Of a stretch of DNA of 64,000 bases, positions 24,316 to 33,531 are shown in pieces. Each line of letters starts with the position of its first letter. Position 1 is the first letter of the stretch. Position numbers and translations under genes: made by a program. This stretch comes from Paenibacillus hamazuiensis (GTDB lineage Bacteria > Bacillota > Bacilli > Paenibacillales > NBRC-103111). Below the pieces are notes generated by a model. That model ran no database searches, was not told the origin of the DNA, and saw nothing but the letters and a program-made list of their open reading frames with translations. Where the stretch lies: NCBI RefSeq assembly GCF_023276405.1, contig NZ_JALRMO010000001.1, forward strand, positions 1,612,001 to 1,676,000, in the 5' to 3' direction.

Positions 24316-25902
24316 ATGCATCTTTCCGTCGAACAGGCACTTACGATTTATCCTTTTTCCGAAGGGAAGCTGATTGCCGGACGTTCCGGCGTTTCCCGCG
24401 TCGTCAAGTCGGTCAATGTGATGGATGCCCCGGATATTTCCGACTGGGTAAAAGATGGCGAAATGCTGTTTACCACCGCTTACGTTATTAAAGACAGCTT
24501 GAACGATGCGATTTATTTGCTGCGCAAGCTGGACCGGCGGGGATCGGCCGGGCTTGGCATCAAGCTCGGGCGGTTTTGGGAAGCGGTCCCGGAGCCGATG
24601 CTGGAGGAAGCGGACCGGCTCGGTTTTCCGCTCATCGAGCTGCCTTACCAGTTTACGTTTTCCGACCAGATGAATGGGCTTTTCCAGGCCGAGTTCAAGC
24701 GAAACACACTGGAGCTGCAGTCGGTGCTGGACAAACAGAAGCGGCTGATGAGGTTTGCGCTCCAGTCGGGTCGCATTAGCCAGCTGTTTGACGCGGTTTC
24801 GGATATCGTCGGCTACCCGATGGCGGTTGTCGGCTCCCGCGGGCATCTGATATATAACGCAACGGATTATTCGCCGGAGGAGCTTCTGCGGGGCTGGCCG
24901 TGGAAAAATAAATTCCACCCTGCGCTCATCGAAGGAAGGAGACATTACCGGGTTCAGCTTCTGCAAAAGGAAGAGAGCCTCGGTTACGTGTTGTTTTTTC
25001 CGCCGGACATCTATGTCGAGAAGGTGGAGGAGGGGCTCTTTTTGCAGGCGGCGGAAATGATATCGTACCATATGGGGTACCAGTACAATCCGTATATGCT
25101 GAAATCGGCTTGGCAGGATTTGGGTGCTATGATGGCCCGTTATTTGAAAAACGAATTGTCCATCGAAGCGCTTGTCGAGTACGCCGACCGTTTGGAGCTC
25201 GGACAGTGGAAAAAGGGGTTTCATTGCGTTCTGACGCAAATGCCGGCCTCTTTGCGCCATGACGAAAAAAACGATTGGATGAAGGGGATTTGGGAAGAAC
25301 TTCAGCATCATCCCGCACTCAAACTGTTTGACGGGTTTCACGTATGGCTGGAAGACGGTTTGATTTCCATTTACCCGGCCGAAGGGCCAGGGGATGCGGA
25401 GACGCTCCAGGGTATGCTGACCAAGTGTCTGGGTCCGCTGCTGCAGCACGACCGGGTTCCTTGTCCGAGGATCGCGATCAGCAGCGTAAAATTTCGGCCC
25501 GATTTGCTGAAGGAGGCGCACCGCGAATGCTTAGAGGCCGTTCAACTGGCGCAAGGGCTCGGCATGACGGAACGGGTTGTTCGTTTTGACGGGATGGAGC
25601 TGGCTTCCGTGTTCCGGCATGTGCCGAAGGATAAGATGCAGAGTTATTGCCGCCAGGTGCTGGCCCCGCTGCTCGAAAAGGACCCGGAATATTTCAAGGA
25701 AATGATTCGTACACTGGAAACGTTTATCGAGAACGACGGCCAGATGGCGGAAACAGCCAAAAGGCTGTATATCCACAGAAATACGGCGACATACCGGATG
25801 GAAAAGCTGAGCGAGCTACTGCAGGTTGACTTGAAAAAATTTAACGATTTGTTCCGGCTCAAGCTGGCGATTTTGTTCCGACGCATGCTTGATCAGGAGT
25901 AG
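24316..25902 (+). CDS. pucR: PucR-family purine catabolism regulator
   Basis: 528 residues, AGGAGGGG before the ATG. The N terminus is the PucR sensor domain (LSVEQALTIYPFSEGKLIAGRSGVSRVVKSVNVMDAPDISDWVKDGEMLFTTAY...). The C terminus has the PucR-type HTH (ETLETFIENDGQMAETAKRLYIHRNTATYRMEKLSELLQVDLKKFNDLFRLKLAILF). In Bacillus subtilis PucR controls the puc genes in response to allantoin and related compounds. Here it precedes xdhC, a nucleotidyltransferase and the xanthine dehydrogenase subunits, matching that role. Confidence 0.92.
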   Translation: MHLSVEQALTIYPFSEGKLIAGRSGVSRVVKSVNVMDAPDISDWVKDGEMLFTTAYVIKDSLNDAIYLLRKLDRRGSAGLGIKLGRFWEAVPEPMLEEADRLGFPLIELPYQFTFSDQMNGLFQAEFKRNTLELQSVLDKQKRLMRFALQSGRISQLFDAVSDIVGYPMAVVGSRGHLIYNATDYSPEELLRGWPWKNKFHPALIEGRRHYRVQLLQKEESLGYVLFFPPDIYVEKVEEGLFLQAAEMISYHMGYQYNPYMLKSAWQDLGAMMARYLKNELSIEALVEYADRLELGQWKKGFHCVLTQMPASLRHDEKNDWMKGIWEELQHHPALKLFDGFHVWLEDGLISIYPAEGPGDAETLQGMLTKCLGPLLQHDRVPCPRIAISSVKFRPDLLKEAHRECLEAVQLAQGLGMTERVVRFDGMELASVFRHVPKDKMQSYCRQVLAPLLEKDPEYFKEMIRTLETFIENDGQMAETAKRLYIHRNTATYRMEKLSELLQVDLKKFNDLFRLKLAILFRRMLDQE

Positions 25903-25925
25903 AGCGTTCCCGGGAGGTTATGCCC

Positions 25926-26909
25926 ATGGATGAGGTGGAAATTCTGTCGCGTTTGCTCACGGATCCCCGTCCTTGCGTCTTGGCAACCGTCGTTAACGTC
26001 AAAGGTCATGCTTACCGGAAGGCCGGAGCGTTTATGTTTCTTTATGAAAATGAGGAAACGGCAGGGAGCATCAGTCCCGGCTGCCTGGAGGCGGATTTGA
26101 CGGAAAGAGTCGCCGGCGTTTTGCGTACGGGCGAAACGGTTTTGGTCCACTACGACATGAGCGGGGAGGACGACCCGTTTTGGGGCGCGAGCGTCGGATG
26201 CGGCGGGGAAATCCATGTGCTGCTGGAGCCGGTGACGGGCGATTTCCGCGAATGTTTAACGAGTGCGGCAAGAGAGCTGCTTGAGGGCCGTTCGGTTCGG
26301 CTTGTTCGCCGGTTGAACGGAGAAGGACGCCGGATGCGTTACGAATTGACGGAAGTACCGGCCGGCGGGGTTGCAGAAGCGGCCGCAGCGAGTATGTCCG
26401 ATAGCGACGGAGCATGCGTTTTCGATCAAACCTACGTGCCGAAGGACCGGCTGATCATTTTCGGCGCCGGCGACGATTCCCGCAGCCTTGCGGAGCTTGC
26501 TGTCCGTACCGGTTTCAAAGTGGTGGTGGCCGATTGGCGCAGCGGGCTTTGCACGCCGCAGCGTTTTCCCAAAGCGGAGCTGGCGGTAGGGTTCCCGGAG
26601 GCATTGATCGCTTCGCTGGATTTGGCGCCGCGCGACTACGCGGTCGTCATGAGCCATCAGATGGAGAGGGACCGCGAGCTGCTGGAGCTGCTCGCGGTTC
26701 GTCCGCTCCGCTATGTGGGAATCATGGGCTCGAGCGTGAGGATAGGCCGGCTGCTGCACCAGCTGCACGTTCCGGCCTCGTTTCATTATCCGGTAGGGCT
26801 GCCGATCGGCGCTGTCGGCCCCGAGGAAATTGCCGTCAGCATCGTCGCGCAGCTGATCCGCTGCAAAAGAGTGCAAAATAACGTCGGCTCGTGGGAGGAT
26901 GCGGTATGA
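25926..26909 (+). CDS. pucA: XdhC/CoxI-family molybdenum cofactor insertion protein (PucA)
   Basis: 327 residues. GGGAGG at 25912-25917 favours the ATG at 25926 over the ATG at 25920. The N-terminal XdhC domain is seen in CVLATVVNVKGHAYRKAGAFMFL (about residues 18-40) and in SISPGCLEADL; the C-terminal Rossmann part in RLIIFGAGDDSRSLAELAVRTGFKVVVADWRSGLC and VGIMGSSVRIGRLL. XdhC loads and sulfurates the Moco of xanthine dehydrogenase. It is followed by a nucleotidyltransferase overlapping at ATGA (26906-26909). Confidence 0.9.
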   Translation: MDEVEILSRLLTDPRPCVLATVVNVKGHAYRKAGAFMFLYENEETAGSISPGCLEADLTERVAGVLRTGETVLVHYDMSGEDDPFWGASVGCGGEIHVLLEPVTGDFRECLTSAARELLEGRSVRLVRRLNGEGRRMRYELTEVPAGGVAEAAAASMSDSDGACVFDQTYVPKDRLIIFGAGDDSRSLAELAVRTGFKVVVADWRSGLCTPQRFPKAELAVGFPEALIASLDLAPRDYAVVMSHQMERDRELLELLAVRPLRYVGIMGSSVRIGRLLHQLHVPASFHYPVGLPIGAVGPEEIAVSIVAQLIRCKRVQNNVGSWEDAV

Positions 26910-27634
26910 ACGTCATCGGCATCTACTTGGCCGCCGGGCAAAGCAGCCGGATGGGCACCGCCAAGCTGTCGCTGGAGCTGCCGGACGGGCGGCGGCTCGG
27001 CACGTTGGCGCTCGCGGAAGCGCTGCTTTCGCGATTGGCCGGCATTGTCGCGGTCACGCGTCCGGGGCAGCGGCTCGACTGGTGGCCGGGCTCGCCGGGG
27101 GGTGACAGGCATCATCGGGCGGAAGCGGGCGATGATGAACCGCCCGAGCTTACTGTGAACCTTCAGCGGCGGAGCGAAGCTTCCTGCCCGGACCGGCCGG
27201 ATGGCCCGCAGGAGGCGAGCGGCAGACTTCGGCGGACGGTTAGCATCCGGGCGGCCGAAGGTATGGCCTACTCGATTCGTGCCGGGGTTGAGGTCGCACG
27301 CGAGCGAGGGGTGAATGCGGTGCTGATCATGCTCGCCGACCAGCCTCTTGTCACCGCCGCATGGATAGACGCGCTCATAGCGGCGTTCGCCGAAGATCCC
27401 GGACTCGATTTCGTCGCTTCCTCCCGAGAGGGCAAACCGATGCCTCCGGTACTGTTTTCCGCACGGCTGCTGGACGAATTGCAGCGGCTGGAGGGGGATG
27501 CCGGGGCGAGGCGGCTGCTTGCTTCGCCGAAGTATCGAGGAATCTGTGTGCCGCGGTCCGCTTCCGATTTTACCGACGTGGATACGCCGGCCGATTGGGA
27601 AACGTTCCTTGCCTTATGGTCCCGAAACGGGTGA
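26906..27634 (+). CDS. pucB: MocA-like molybdenum cofactor nucleotidyltransferase (PucB)
   Basis: 242 residues from the ATG at 26906, which overlaps the xdhC stop as ATGA. The N-terminal nucleotide-binding motif is IYLAAGQSSRMGTAKLSLEL; later elements are ADQPLVTAAWIDALIAAF near residue 140 and TDVDTPADWETF at the end. The family transfers CMP or GMP to molybdopterin for xanthine dehydrogenase. The middle (residues about 65-115) is Arg/Gly-rich and poorly conserved. Position between xdhC and the dehydrogenase subunits matches PucB. Confidence 0.87.
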   Translation: MNVIGIYLAAGQSSRMGTAKLSLELPDGRRLGTLALAEALLSRLAGIVAVTRPGQRLDWWPGSPGGDRHHRAEAGDDEPPELTVNLQRRSEASCPDRPDGPQEASGRLRRTVSIRAAEGMAYSIRAGVEVARERGVNAVLIMLADQPLVTAAWIDALIAAFAEDPGLDFVASSREGKPMPPVLFSARLLDELQRLEGDAGARRLLASPKYRGICVPRSASDFTDVDTPADWETFLALWSRNG

Positions 27635-27709
27635 GCGGCGCGAAACGCCGGGTGCATACCTGCGCCTCGTGGAACTGCTGCGTCGGAAGGCCGCGCCCTC
27701 CCGGGAAAA

Positions 27710-28918
27710 TCATACTTTCGGAAGATGCGGCTCCGCGGCTTTCGCGGCATTTTTCTTCAAAAAAGTATGCATCCGCTCCAGCGCTTCGTCGAGCTGGCTT
27801 TGCGAGGTTGCGTAGCTGCACCGGATATGGCCTTCTCCGCCCGGGCCGAACACATGGCCCGGCACCGTCGCGACCTTCGTTTCCTGAAGCAGGGTTTGTG
27901 CAAATAGCTCCGAGGTTAAGCCCGTATGAGCAATCGAAGGGAATGCATAAAACGATCCGAGCGGCTCGTGGCAGGACAGTCCGATCTGCCGGAGCCCTTC
28001 TACGAACGACCTGCGGCGTCCGTCGTAGGCTTCGATCATGCGATCCTTCTCCTCAAGGCCGTTGCGGAGCGATTCTATCGCGGCGAGCTGGGCCAGAATC
28101 GGCGCGCACATGACCGTATATTGGTGGATCTTCAGCATGGCGGCAATGAGCTCCCGGTGACCGCAGACGTATCCGACCCGCCAGCCGGTCATCGCAAACG
28201 CTTTGGAAAAGCCGCTGACGAGAAGCGTGCGGTCTTTCATTCCCGGCAGAGAAGCGAAACTTACGTGTTTACTGCCGTAGGTGAGCTCGGCATATATTTC
28301 ATCCGCGATGACAACGAGGTTATGCTTCTCGACCAATCTGGCGATCGGCAGCCAATCCTCCCGCGTCATGACGGCTCCCGTCGGGTTGCTCGGGTAGCAA
28401 AGCACGAGCACCTTGGAGCGGGGAGTCAGCTTCGCCTGCAGCGCTTCGGCGGTCAGTTTGAACCCGTTTTCGGCAAATGTTTCCACGGCCACGGGGGTGC
28501 CTCCGCTCAAGAATGTAATAGGCGAATATGAAATATAGCAGGGGGCCGGTACGAGAATCTCGTCTCCGCTTGTGATCAAAGCGCGCAAGGCGAGGTCGAT
28601 CGCTTCGCTGCTGCCCACCGTGACCATCACTTCGTTCTCCGGTTCGTACGAGAGCTGAAAGCTTGCCGACAAATACTCCGCGATCGCTTCCCTCAACTCG
28701 ACCAGGCCGGCGTTTGGCGTGTATTGGGTCCGTCCCTTTTCCAGGGCGGCGATACACGCGTCCCTGACATGCTTCGGCGTCACAAAATCCGGCTCCCCGA
28801 CGCCGAGCGAAATAACGTCTTTCATGCCGCTGGCATAATCGAAAAACTTGCGTATCCCCGAAGGCGGCATATCCCGCACGGCCGGCGACAATAAATCCCC
28901 GATGGATGAATAAGTCAT
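27710..28918 (-). CDS. PLP-dependent aminotransferase, class I/II
   Basis: 402 residues; GGAGGAG is seven bases before the ATG. Fold-type I motifs: ISLGVGEPDF (about residue 36), TVGSSEAIDLALRALI, LCYPSNPTGAV, VIADEIYAELTY and the PLP-lysine SGFSKAFAMTGWRVGYVCGH. The final RCSYATSQSQLDEALERM segment is typical of PatA-like enzymes. It is transcribed against the flanking puc genes and lies behind a T-box leader that appears to sense tRNA-Ala, so an alanine-linked transamination is likely; the keto partner (pyruvate or glyoxylate) is unknown. It may supply or use glyoxylate from purine breakdown, which is speculative. Confidence 0.9.
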   Translation of the reverse strand: MTYSSIGDLLSPAVRDMPPSGIRKFFDYASGMKDVISLGVGEPDFVTPKHVRDACIAALEKGRTQYTPNAGLVELREAIAEYLSASFQLSYEPENEVMVTVGSSEAIDLALRALITSGDEILVPAPCYISYSPITFLSGGTPVAVETFAENGFKLTAEALQAKLTPRSKVLVLCYPSNPTGAVMTREDWLPIARLVEKHNLVVIADEIYAELTYGSKHVSFASLPGMKDRTLLVSGFSKAFAMTGWRVGYVCGHRELIAAMLKIHQYTVMCAPILAQLAAIESLRNGLEEKDRMIEAYDGRRRSFVEGLRQIGLSCHEPLGSFYAFPSIAHTGLTSELFAQTLLQETKVATVPGHVFGPGGEGHIRCSYATSQSQLDEALERMHTFLKKNAAKAAEPHLPKV

Positions 28919-28948
28919 TTAAAATCTCCTCCTTTTTTTTGGAAAAAC

Positions 28949-29220
28949 AAAAAAACCCGCCCCATCAAGGGACGAGTTTATACCCGTGTTACCACCCTAG
29001 TTTCACTCCGATGCGAAGTGACACTCCGTTCACGCATCCATCAATGCGTGTTCCCGTTAACGCTGGAAATGCGGCAGCACTTACTTCGGTTTCAGCCTGC
29101 TTCTCGGAGACGGCGTTCGGTTATCGTCTGAACGTTGGCTCGCACCTGCCCCAACTCTCTGCGGATCAGCCGGATAACTTACTCTTTCTCTTCATCGAAT
29201 TTCGCTTTCGTATCAAGTTA
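28949..29220 (-). ncRNA. T-box riboswitch upstream of the aminotransferase
   Basis: On the minus strand the leader contains the T-box core AGGGTGGTAACACGGG (28999-28984), then the competing terminator CTCGTCCC-ttgat-GGGGCGGG followed by seven T (28976-28949). Stem I is recognisable: GAAGAGAAAGAGTAAG with the AGTA loop-E element, GTTATC pairing with GATAAC, the distal AGAGAGT loop, and the 3' side GAACGCCGTCTC. The specifier reads GCC (alanine): it follows the GAA of the loop-E motif by one base and is followed by a purine. The UGGN bulge has U, pairing with a discriminator A as in tRNA-Ala. Uncharged tRNA would favour antitermination and expression of the aminotransferase. Confidence 0.88.
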
Positions 29221-29226
29221 GTCGTA

Positions 29227-29255
29227 ATTATAAATCGATCGTCGCGGGAAAGCAA
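29227..29255 (-). promoter_or_regulatory. Promoter of the T-box leader
   Basis: On the minus strand TTGCTT (29255-29250), a 17-bp spacer and a perfect TATAAT (29232-29227). Confidence 0.8.
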
Positions 29256-29385
29256 TATGAATTTTTAGAAAAAAATTTCGTAGAACATCATGTCACTATA
29301 TATGACGCACGAGATCTGGTTTATGCATGCGGCACAAAAAAACAGATGATACTTCATCGCTAGAAACGATTTTATGTCATATTAG

Positions 29386-29415
29386 TTGACGTTAATATTC
29401 CGCCGTGTGTATAGT
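29386..29415 (+). promoter_or_regulatory. Promoter of the xanthine dehydrogenase operon
   Basis: TTGACG (29386-29391), an 18-bp spacer and TATAGT (29410-29415), about 150 bp before the first gene of the operon. Confidence 0.7.
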
Positions 29416-29419
29416 GAAA

Positions 29420-29556
29420 ACATAAAACAACATGCACTTGAACGCGCCGGACGGCGTACCGCTGCTTAAAACTTCGCCCGTCCCGAAGCGTCGGCCTGGG
29501 CGTGAATCGCTTTGGCGGGTTTTTAAGGCGCTAACCAACATGATCATGAGAGGTGG
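29420..29556 (+). other. GC-rich 5' leader of the xanthine dehydrogenase operon
   Basis: The transcript would carry about 140 nt before the first codon. It contains CTTCG-cccgtcc-CGAAG and CGCCC/GGGCG arms, then GGCGGGTTTTT. This could be a regulated leader or attenuator; no known riboswitch class was recognised. Confidence 0.35.
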
Positions 29557-29564
29557 AGATGACG

Positions 29565-30548
29565 ATGGCTATCGGAAAATACGACTTTGTGCCGTCTCCC
29601 CTGGTGTGGGAGCCGGAGTCGCTCGACGAGGCGTGGCGGCTGAAGCGCTCGCTGGGTAAAGAAAGCATTTACGTTTCCGGCTCGACCTTGCTGCGAACCC
29701 AGTGGGAGTCGGGCCTTGCGCCGATGCCGAAACATATGATCAGCTTGGCCGGATTGCCGGAGCTGCGCGGAGTAAACCTGGAGGAAGGCGGGCTGCGCAT
29801 CGGTGCGGCGGTGACGCTGGGCGAATGCGTGAAGCATCCGCTGCTGCAGGAGAGATGCGGCTTGCTCGCCGAAGCGACCGCGCAAATAGCCGCCCCTTCG
29901 ATCCGCAGCATCGCGACGCTCGGCGGCAACGTCTTCTCCCGCGTAGGCGACGCGATTCCGGCGCTGCTTGCAGCCGAAGCGATGCTGGAGCTGTACGAGG
30001 CCGGCCTCAGGGTGATTTTCCCGTTGGAGGATTTTCTGCAAGGCGTGCCTGGATTCGCAGGCAGCCGAAGCGATCCGGCTTCGCAGCAGCCGGAAGGGCA
30101 AGGGGAGAATGCGCTGCTTGTCGGGATCAGGCTGAAGGAACCGACGGGATGTTCCAACGCCGCGGAATCCGCGTCTGCATTTGTGGGCGGGAGGGCGGTT
30201 TATTTTTATCAGAAAGTGGGTCGTCGCGAATCGTTTACGCCGTCGCTCGTTACCGTTGCGGCTTGCGGCCGGCTTGGGGCCGACGGCAAGCTGCAGCGGC
30301 TGCGCATTGCCGCGGGAGGCGGTTCCGGCACGGCAATGAGGCTGCGGCAGACGGAGTCGCTGCTCGAGGGCCGCGCCCCGGAGGGGGGGCTGATGACCCG
30401 GGCTTATGAGGCGGTCCGCGAGGAGTTGGTCACTTATACCGATGCATTGGCAACCGAATCTTATCGCAAAACGACGGCGGCTGGCGCCTTGGCGGCCTGG
30501 CTTTGGCAGCTGATGCGCGAAGCGGGCCGGAAGGGGGAGTCGTTATGA
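29565..30548 (+). CDS. pucC: Xanthine dehydrogenase FAD-binding subunit (PucC type)
   Basis: 327 residues. AGAGGTGG at 29549-29556 favours the ATG at 29565 over two upstream starts. The FAD-binding motifs of the PCMH/CoxM family are present: YVSGSTLLRTQWESG near residue 30, then AAPSIRSIATLGGNVFSRVGDAIPALLAAEA near 110. The C-terminal part binds the other subunits. The stop overlaps the Mo-subunit start (ATGA at 30545-30548). It transfers electrons from the iron-sulfur centres to NAD. Confidence 0.9.
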   Translation: MAIGKYDFVPSPLVWEPESLDEAWRLKRSLGKESIYVSGSTLLRTQWESGLAPMPKHMISLAGLPELRGVNLEEGGLRIGAAVTLGECVKHPLLQERCGLLAEATAQIAAPSIRSIATLGGNVFSRVGDAIPALLAAEAMLELYEAGLRVIFPLEDFLQGVPGFAGSRSDPASQQPEGQGENALLVGIRLKEPTGCSNAAESASAFVGGRAVYFYQKVGRRESFTPSLVTVAACGRLGADGKLQRLRIAAGGGSGTAMRLRQTESLLEGRAPEGGLMTRAYEAVREELVTYTDALATESYRKTTAAGALAAWLWQLMREAGRKGESL

Positions 30549-32830
30549 GGCTGAGTAAATCGGCAAGCGACGACCGTTGGCACGTCCGTCCGGACGGCGT
30601 GGGCAAAGTGACGGGCGAGCTCAAATATTTGACCGATATGCGTCTTCCCGGCATGTTACATGGCAAGGTTCTGCGCAGTCCGCATCCGCACGCATGGATA
30701 CTGTCCATCCGCACGGAAAAAGCGAGCCGGCTTCCCGGCGTGCACGCGGTGATCACCCATGAGGATGTGCCGGGCATGAACCGGTTCGGCATCGCGTTTC
30801 CCGATCAGCCGGCGCTGTGCGAGGACCGCGTGCGTTATGTCGGTGATGCCGTCGCGGCGGTCGCTGCGGAAACGGAGGAGCTCGCCGAGTATGCGCTTGG
30901 CTTGATCGAGGTCGATTACGAGCCGCTGCCCGTCATCGACAGCCCCGAAGCCGGACTTGATCCGGCAGCGCCGAAGCTGCATCCCGCCGGCAATGTGCTG
31001 CACCGTACGAATTACAAGCGGGGCGATGCGGAGGAGGCTTTTTCCCGCTGCGCTTATGTGGTCGAAGGGACTTACGAAACGCCGCGTCAAATGCACACGT
31101 ACCTCGAAACGGAGGGCGGGCTGTTCGTTCCCGAACCGCACGGACGGCTGACGATATACTCGGCGACGCAGCACGGCTTCAAGGACCGGATGCAGCTGTC
31201 CCGCATTCTCGGTATGCCGGAGGCTTGCATTCGCGTCGTGTCCAGTCCGATCGGCGGTTCCTTCGGGGGCAAAGACGAGCTGAACGTGCAGCCGTATGGC
31301 GCGCTGCTGGCTTTGAAATCCGGGAAGCCGGTGAAAATGCACAACACCCGCAAGGAGTCGGTGCGTGCCGGCATCAAGCGGCATCCGATGAAAATCCGGA
31401 TGAAAACCGGCATCGACGGCGAAGGGCGCATCATCGCCCATCAGGTCCGGATTACGGCGGATACCGGAGCTTATGCAACGCTTGGGGCACCTGTGCTCAA
31501 CTTCGCGACGGAACATGCGTCCGGGCCATACCGGATCGGTCATGTCGACATCGAAGGCATATCGGTTTATACGAATAACGGCGTTTCCGGGGAGTTTCGC
31601 GGCTTCGGCGGCAACCAGGTCGTTTTTGCGATGGAAGGCCAAATGGACCGTCTTGCGGAAGCGGCGGGAATAGACCCGTGGCAGCTGCGCCACATCAATT
31701 TGCGCGGGATGGGCGATCCCGGCCCGTTCGCACAGCGGATCGTGCAGACGGACGGCGCCCGGCAAGTATGGGCTTCCGTCGCGGAGTGCGCGCTGTGGAG
31801 CAATAGACATGACCGCAGCGGCCGGCCCGAGGAACCATGGCTTCGCATCGGAACGGGCGCGGCGATCACGATGCACGGAGCCGGACTCGGCTTCGGCATT
31901 CCCGACCCGGCCGGCGGCACGCTGCGTCTGACCGCGGACGGGAAAATTCAGGCCGCCTTCGGCTACGAAGAGTTCGGGCAGGGGCTTTTGGCTTCGCTGG
32001 AGCTGATGCTGAAAGATTTGTTTTGCTGTGCGGCGGGTGATTTGGAAATCGTCATCGGCGACACGGACCGGGTGCCACATAGCGGATCGAGCACCGCTTC
32101 GCGCGCGACCAGCATGATGTGGATGGCACTGCAGCGAATGAAAGGGCCGTTTAAAAGCCGGCTGCTGGGCAAAGCCTCCGAGCTGACCGGCCTGCCTGCG
32201 GAACGGCTGGAAACCGGCCCCGGCGGCGTGTATGAGAAAGGCGGCGAGGGTCCGCTCGTCACATACAAAGAAGTTGCCGCCGCCTGCGGAGAGCCTCTGT
32301 CCACGCACACGGAGTTCCACTACCCGACGACTCCGGATGCGATTATGGGCGCGCATTACTTATACACCTACGCGGCCGTTTGTGTGAAGGTGATGGTCAA
32401 CCTGCTGACCGGGCGCGTCAAGGTGCTGGATCAGTACCATGCCGTTGCCGCCGGGCCGGTCATCAACCCGCAGGGGTACCTCGGGCAAATCGAGGGTGGC
32501 AGCGTCATGGCGCTTGGATTTACGCTGACCGAAGATGCGCTGATGGACGGCGGGCAATATGTGACGAAAAATTTGGACACTTACCTCATTCCGACGTTAA
32601 GCGATATTCACGAGCGGTTTGAGCTGCACGCGATCGAGGAGCTGCCCGAAGGCGACTCGTTCGGGCCGCGCGGTGTAGGGGAAGTAGGCAGCGTTGCGCT
32701 GGCCCCGGCGATCGTTTCGGCCATTCACGACGCGACCGGGGTCAGAATCGCCAAACTGCCCGTTTCGCCGGAGAAGCTGCAGCGGCATTTTGCCCGAATT
32801 TTGGCGGGGGAAGGGGAGGAAGCATCATGA
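30545..32830 (+). CDS. pucD: Xanthine dehydrogenase molybdenum-binding subunit (PucD type)
   Basis: 761 residues from the ATG at 30545. Moco-enzyme motifs are visible: the N-terminal VTGELKYLTDMRLPGMLHGKVLRSPHPHAWI, GGSFGGKDELNVQ near residue 237, GEFRGFGGNQ near 350, HSGSSTASRATSMMW near 517, and GPRGVGEVGSVALAPAI near 708-724, whose Glu is the catalytic base of the family. It hydroxylates hypoxanthine and xanthine. ATGA overlaps at both ends of the gene tie it to pucC and pucE in one translationally coupled operon. Confidence 0.92.
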   Translation: MRLSKSASDDRWHVRPDGVGKVTGELKYLTDMRLPGMLHGKVLRSPHPHAWILSIRTEKASRLPGVHAVITHEDVPGMNRFGIAFPDQPALCEDRVRYVGDAVAAVAAETEELAEYALGLIEVDYEPLPVIDSPEAGLDPAAPKLHPAGNVLHRTNYKRGDAEEAFSRCAYVVEGTYETPRQMHTYLETEGGLFVPEPHGRLTIYSATQHGFKDRMQLSRILGMPEACIRVVSSPIGGSFGGKDELNVQPYGALLALKSGKPVKMHNTRKESVRAGIKRHPMKIRMKTGIDGEGRIIAHQVRITADTGAYATLGAPVLNFATEHASGPYRIGHVDIEGISVYTNNGVSGEFRGFGGNQVVFAMEGQMDRLAEAAGIDPWQLRHINLRGMGDPGPFAQRIVQTDGARQVWASVAECALWSNRHDRSGRPEEPWLRIGTGAAITMHGAGLGFGIPDPAGGTLRLTADGKIQAAFGYEEFGQGLLASLELMLKDLFCCAAGDLEIVIGDTDRVPHSGSSTASRATSMMWMALQRMKGPFKSRLLGKASELTGLPAERLETGPGGVYEKGGEGPLVTYKEVAAACGEPLSTHTEFHYPTTPDAIMGAHYLYTYAAVCVKVMVNLLTGRVKVLDQYHAVAAGPVINPQGYLGQIEGGSVMALGFTLTEDALMDGGQYVTKNLDTYLIPTLSDIHERFELHAIEELPEGDSFGPRGVGEVGSVALAPAIVSAIHDATGVRIAKLPVSPEKLQRHFARILAGEGEEAS

Positions 32831-33360
32831 AAATGGCGCAGCCCGGACTCATTTATTGGAAAAGCGAAGTGAACGGCGTGGAGACGGTGCTGTCCGTTTC
32901 CCCGTCTTTGCGGCTGATCGACCTGCTCCGGGATAAGCTGGAGCTGACCGGTCCCAAGCTTTCTTGCGGCATCGGCCGCTGCGGCGCCTGCATGGTGCTG
33001 CTGGACGGCAAGCCGGTGAACGCCTGCCTGGTCATGGCTTACCAATGCTCGGGCAAACGGATCACGACGGTCGAAGGGATATCGGGGCAGGAGCTGCACC
33101 CGATTCAGCAGGCTTTTTTGACCGAAGGCGGATTTCAATGCGGCTACTGCACGCCGGGCATGATCGTCACGCTGAAGGCGCTGCTGGATGAAAACCCGTC
33201 CCCAAGTAGAGGCGAGCTCGAGGCCGGGCTGTGCGGTAACCTTTGCCGCTGTACCGGCTATGGCGGTATCGAGCGCGCGGTCCGGCAGTTCGTCAAGGCA
33301 AGGAGCGGGACGGAGCCGACGACGTCGGGGGAGCTTGCGGCCGGGATGGACGCCCATTGA
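32827..33360 (+). CDS. pucE: Xanthine dehydrogenase [2Fe-2S] subunit (PucE type)
   Basis: 177 residues, start overlapping the pucD stop as ATGA (32827-32830). Two [2Fe-2S] clusters are seen: plant-type CGIGRCGAC with a fourth Cys in VNACLVM, and the C-terminal CGYC ... CRC pattern (GGFQCGYCTPGMIVTLKALL and CGNLCRCTGYGGIERAV). It relays electrons from the molybdenum centre to the FAD subunit. Last gene of the puc unit; the following gene starts after 170 bp without an obvious terminator. Confidence 0.93.
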   Translation: MKMAQPGLIYWKSEVNGVETVLSVSPSLRLIDLLRDKLELTGPKLSCGIGRCGACMVLLDGKPVNACLVMAYQCSGKRITTVEGISGQELHPIQQAFLTEGGFQCGYCTPGMIVTLKALLDENPSPSRGELEAGLCGNLCRCTGYGGIERAVRQFVKARSGTEPTTSGELAAGMDAH

Positions 33361-33531
33361 GAGAGGCTGTACGTCCGGTGCTGCAGTGTTGGCCGTTTGC
33401 CCCGGTAGGCCGATCGCAGCCCGGGGGGGAGGCTTCGCAAACCGGCGGTCCGCTATTGGAAGACGCACCCGAACGACTGGTACCTCCCGGCAACCGAAGC
33501 CCACATTATGCGAAAAAGGAAGGCATACCAC

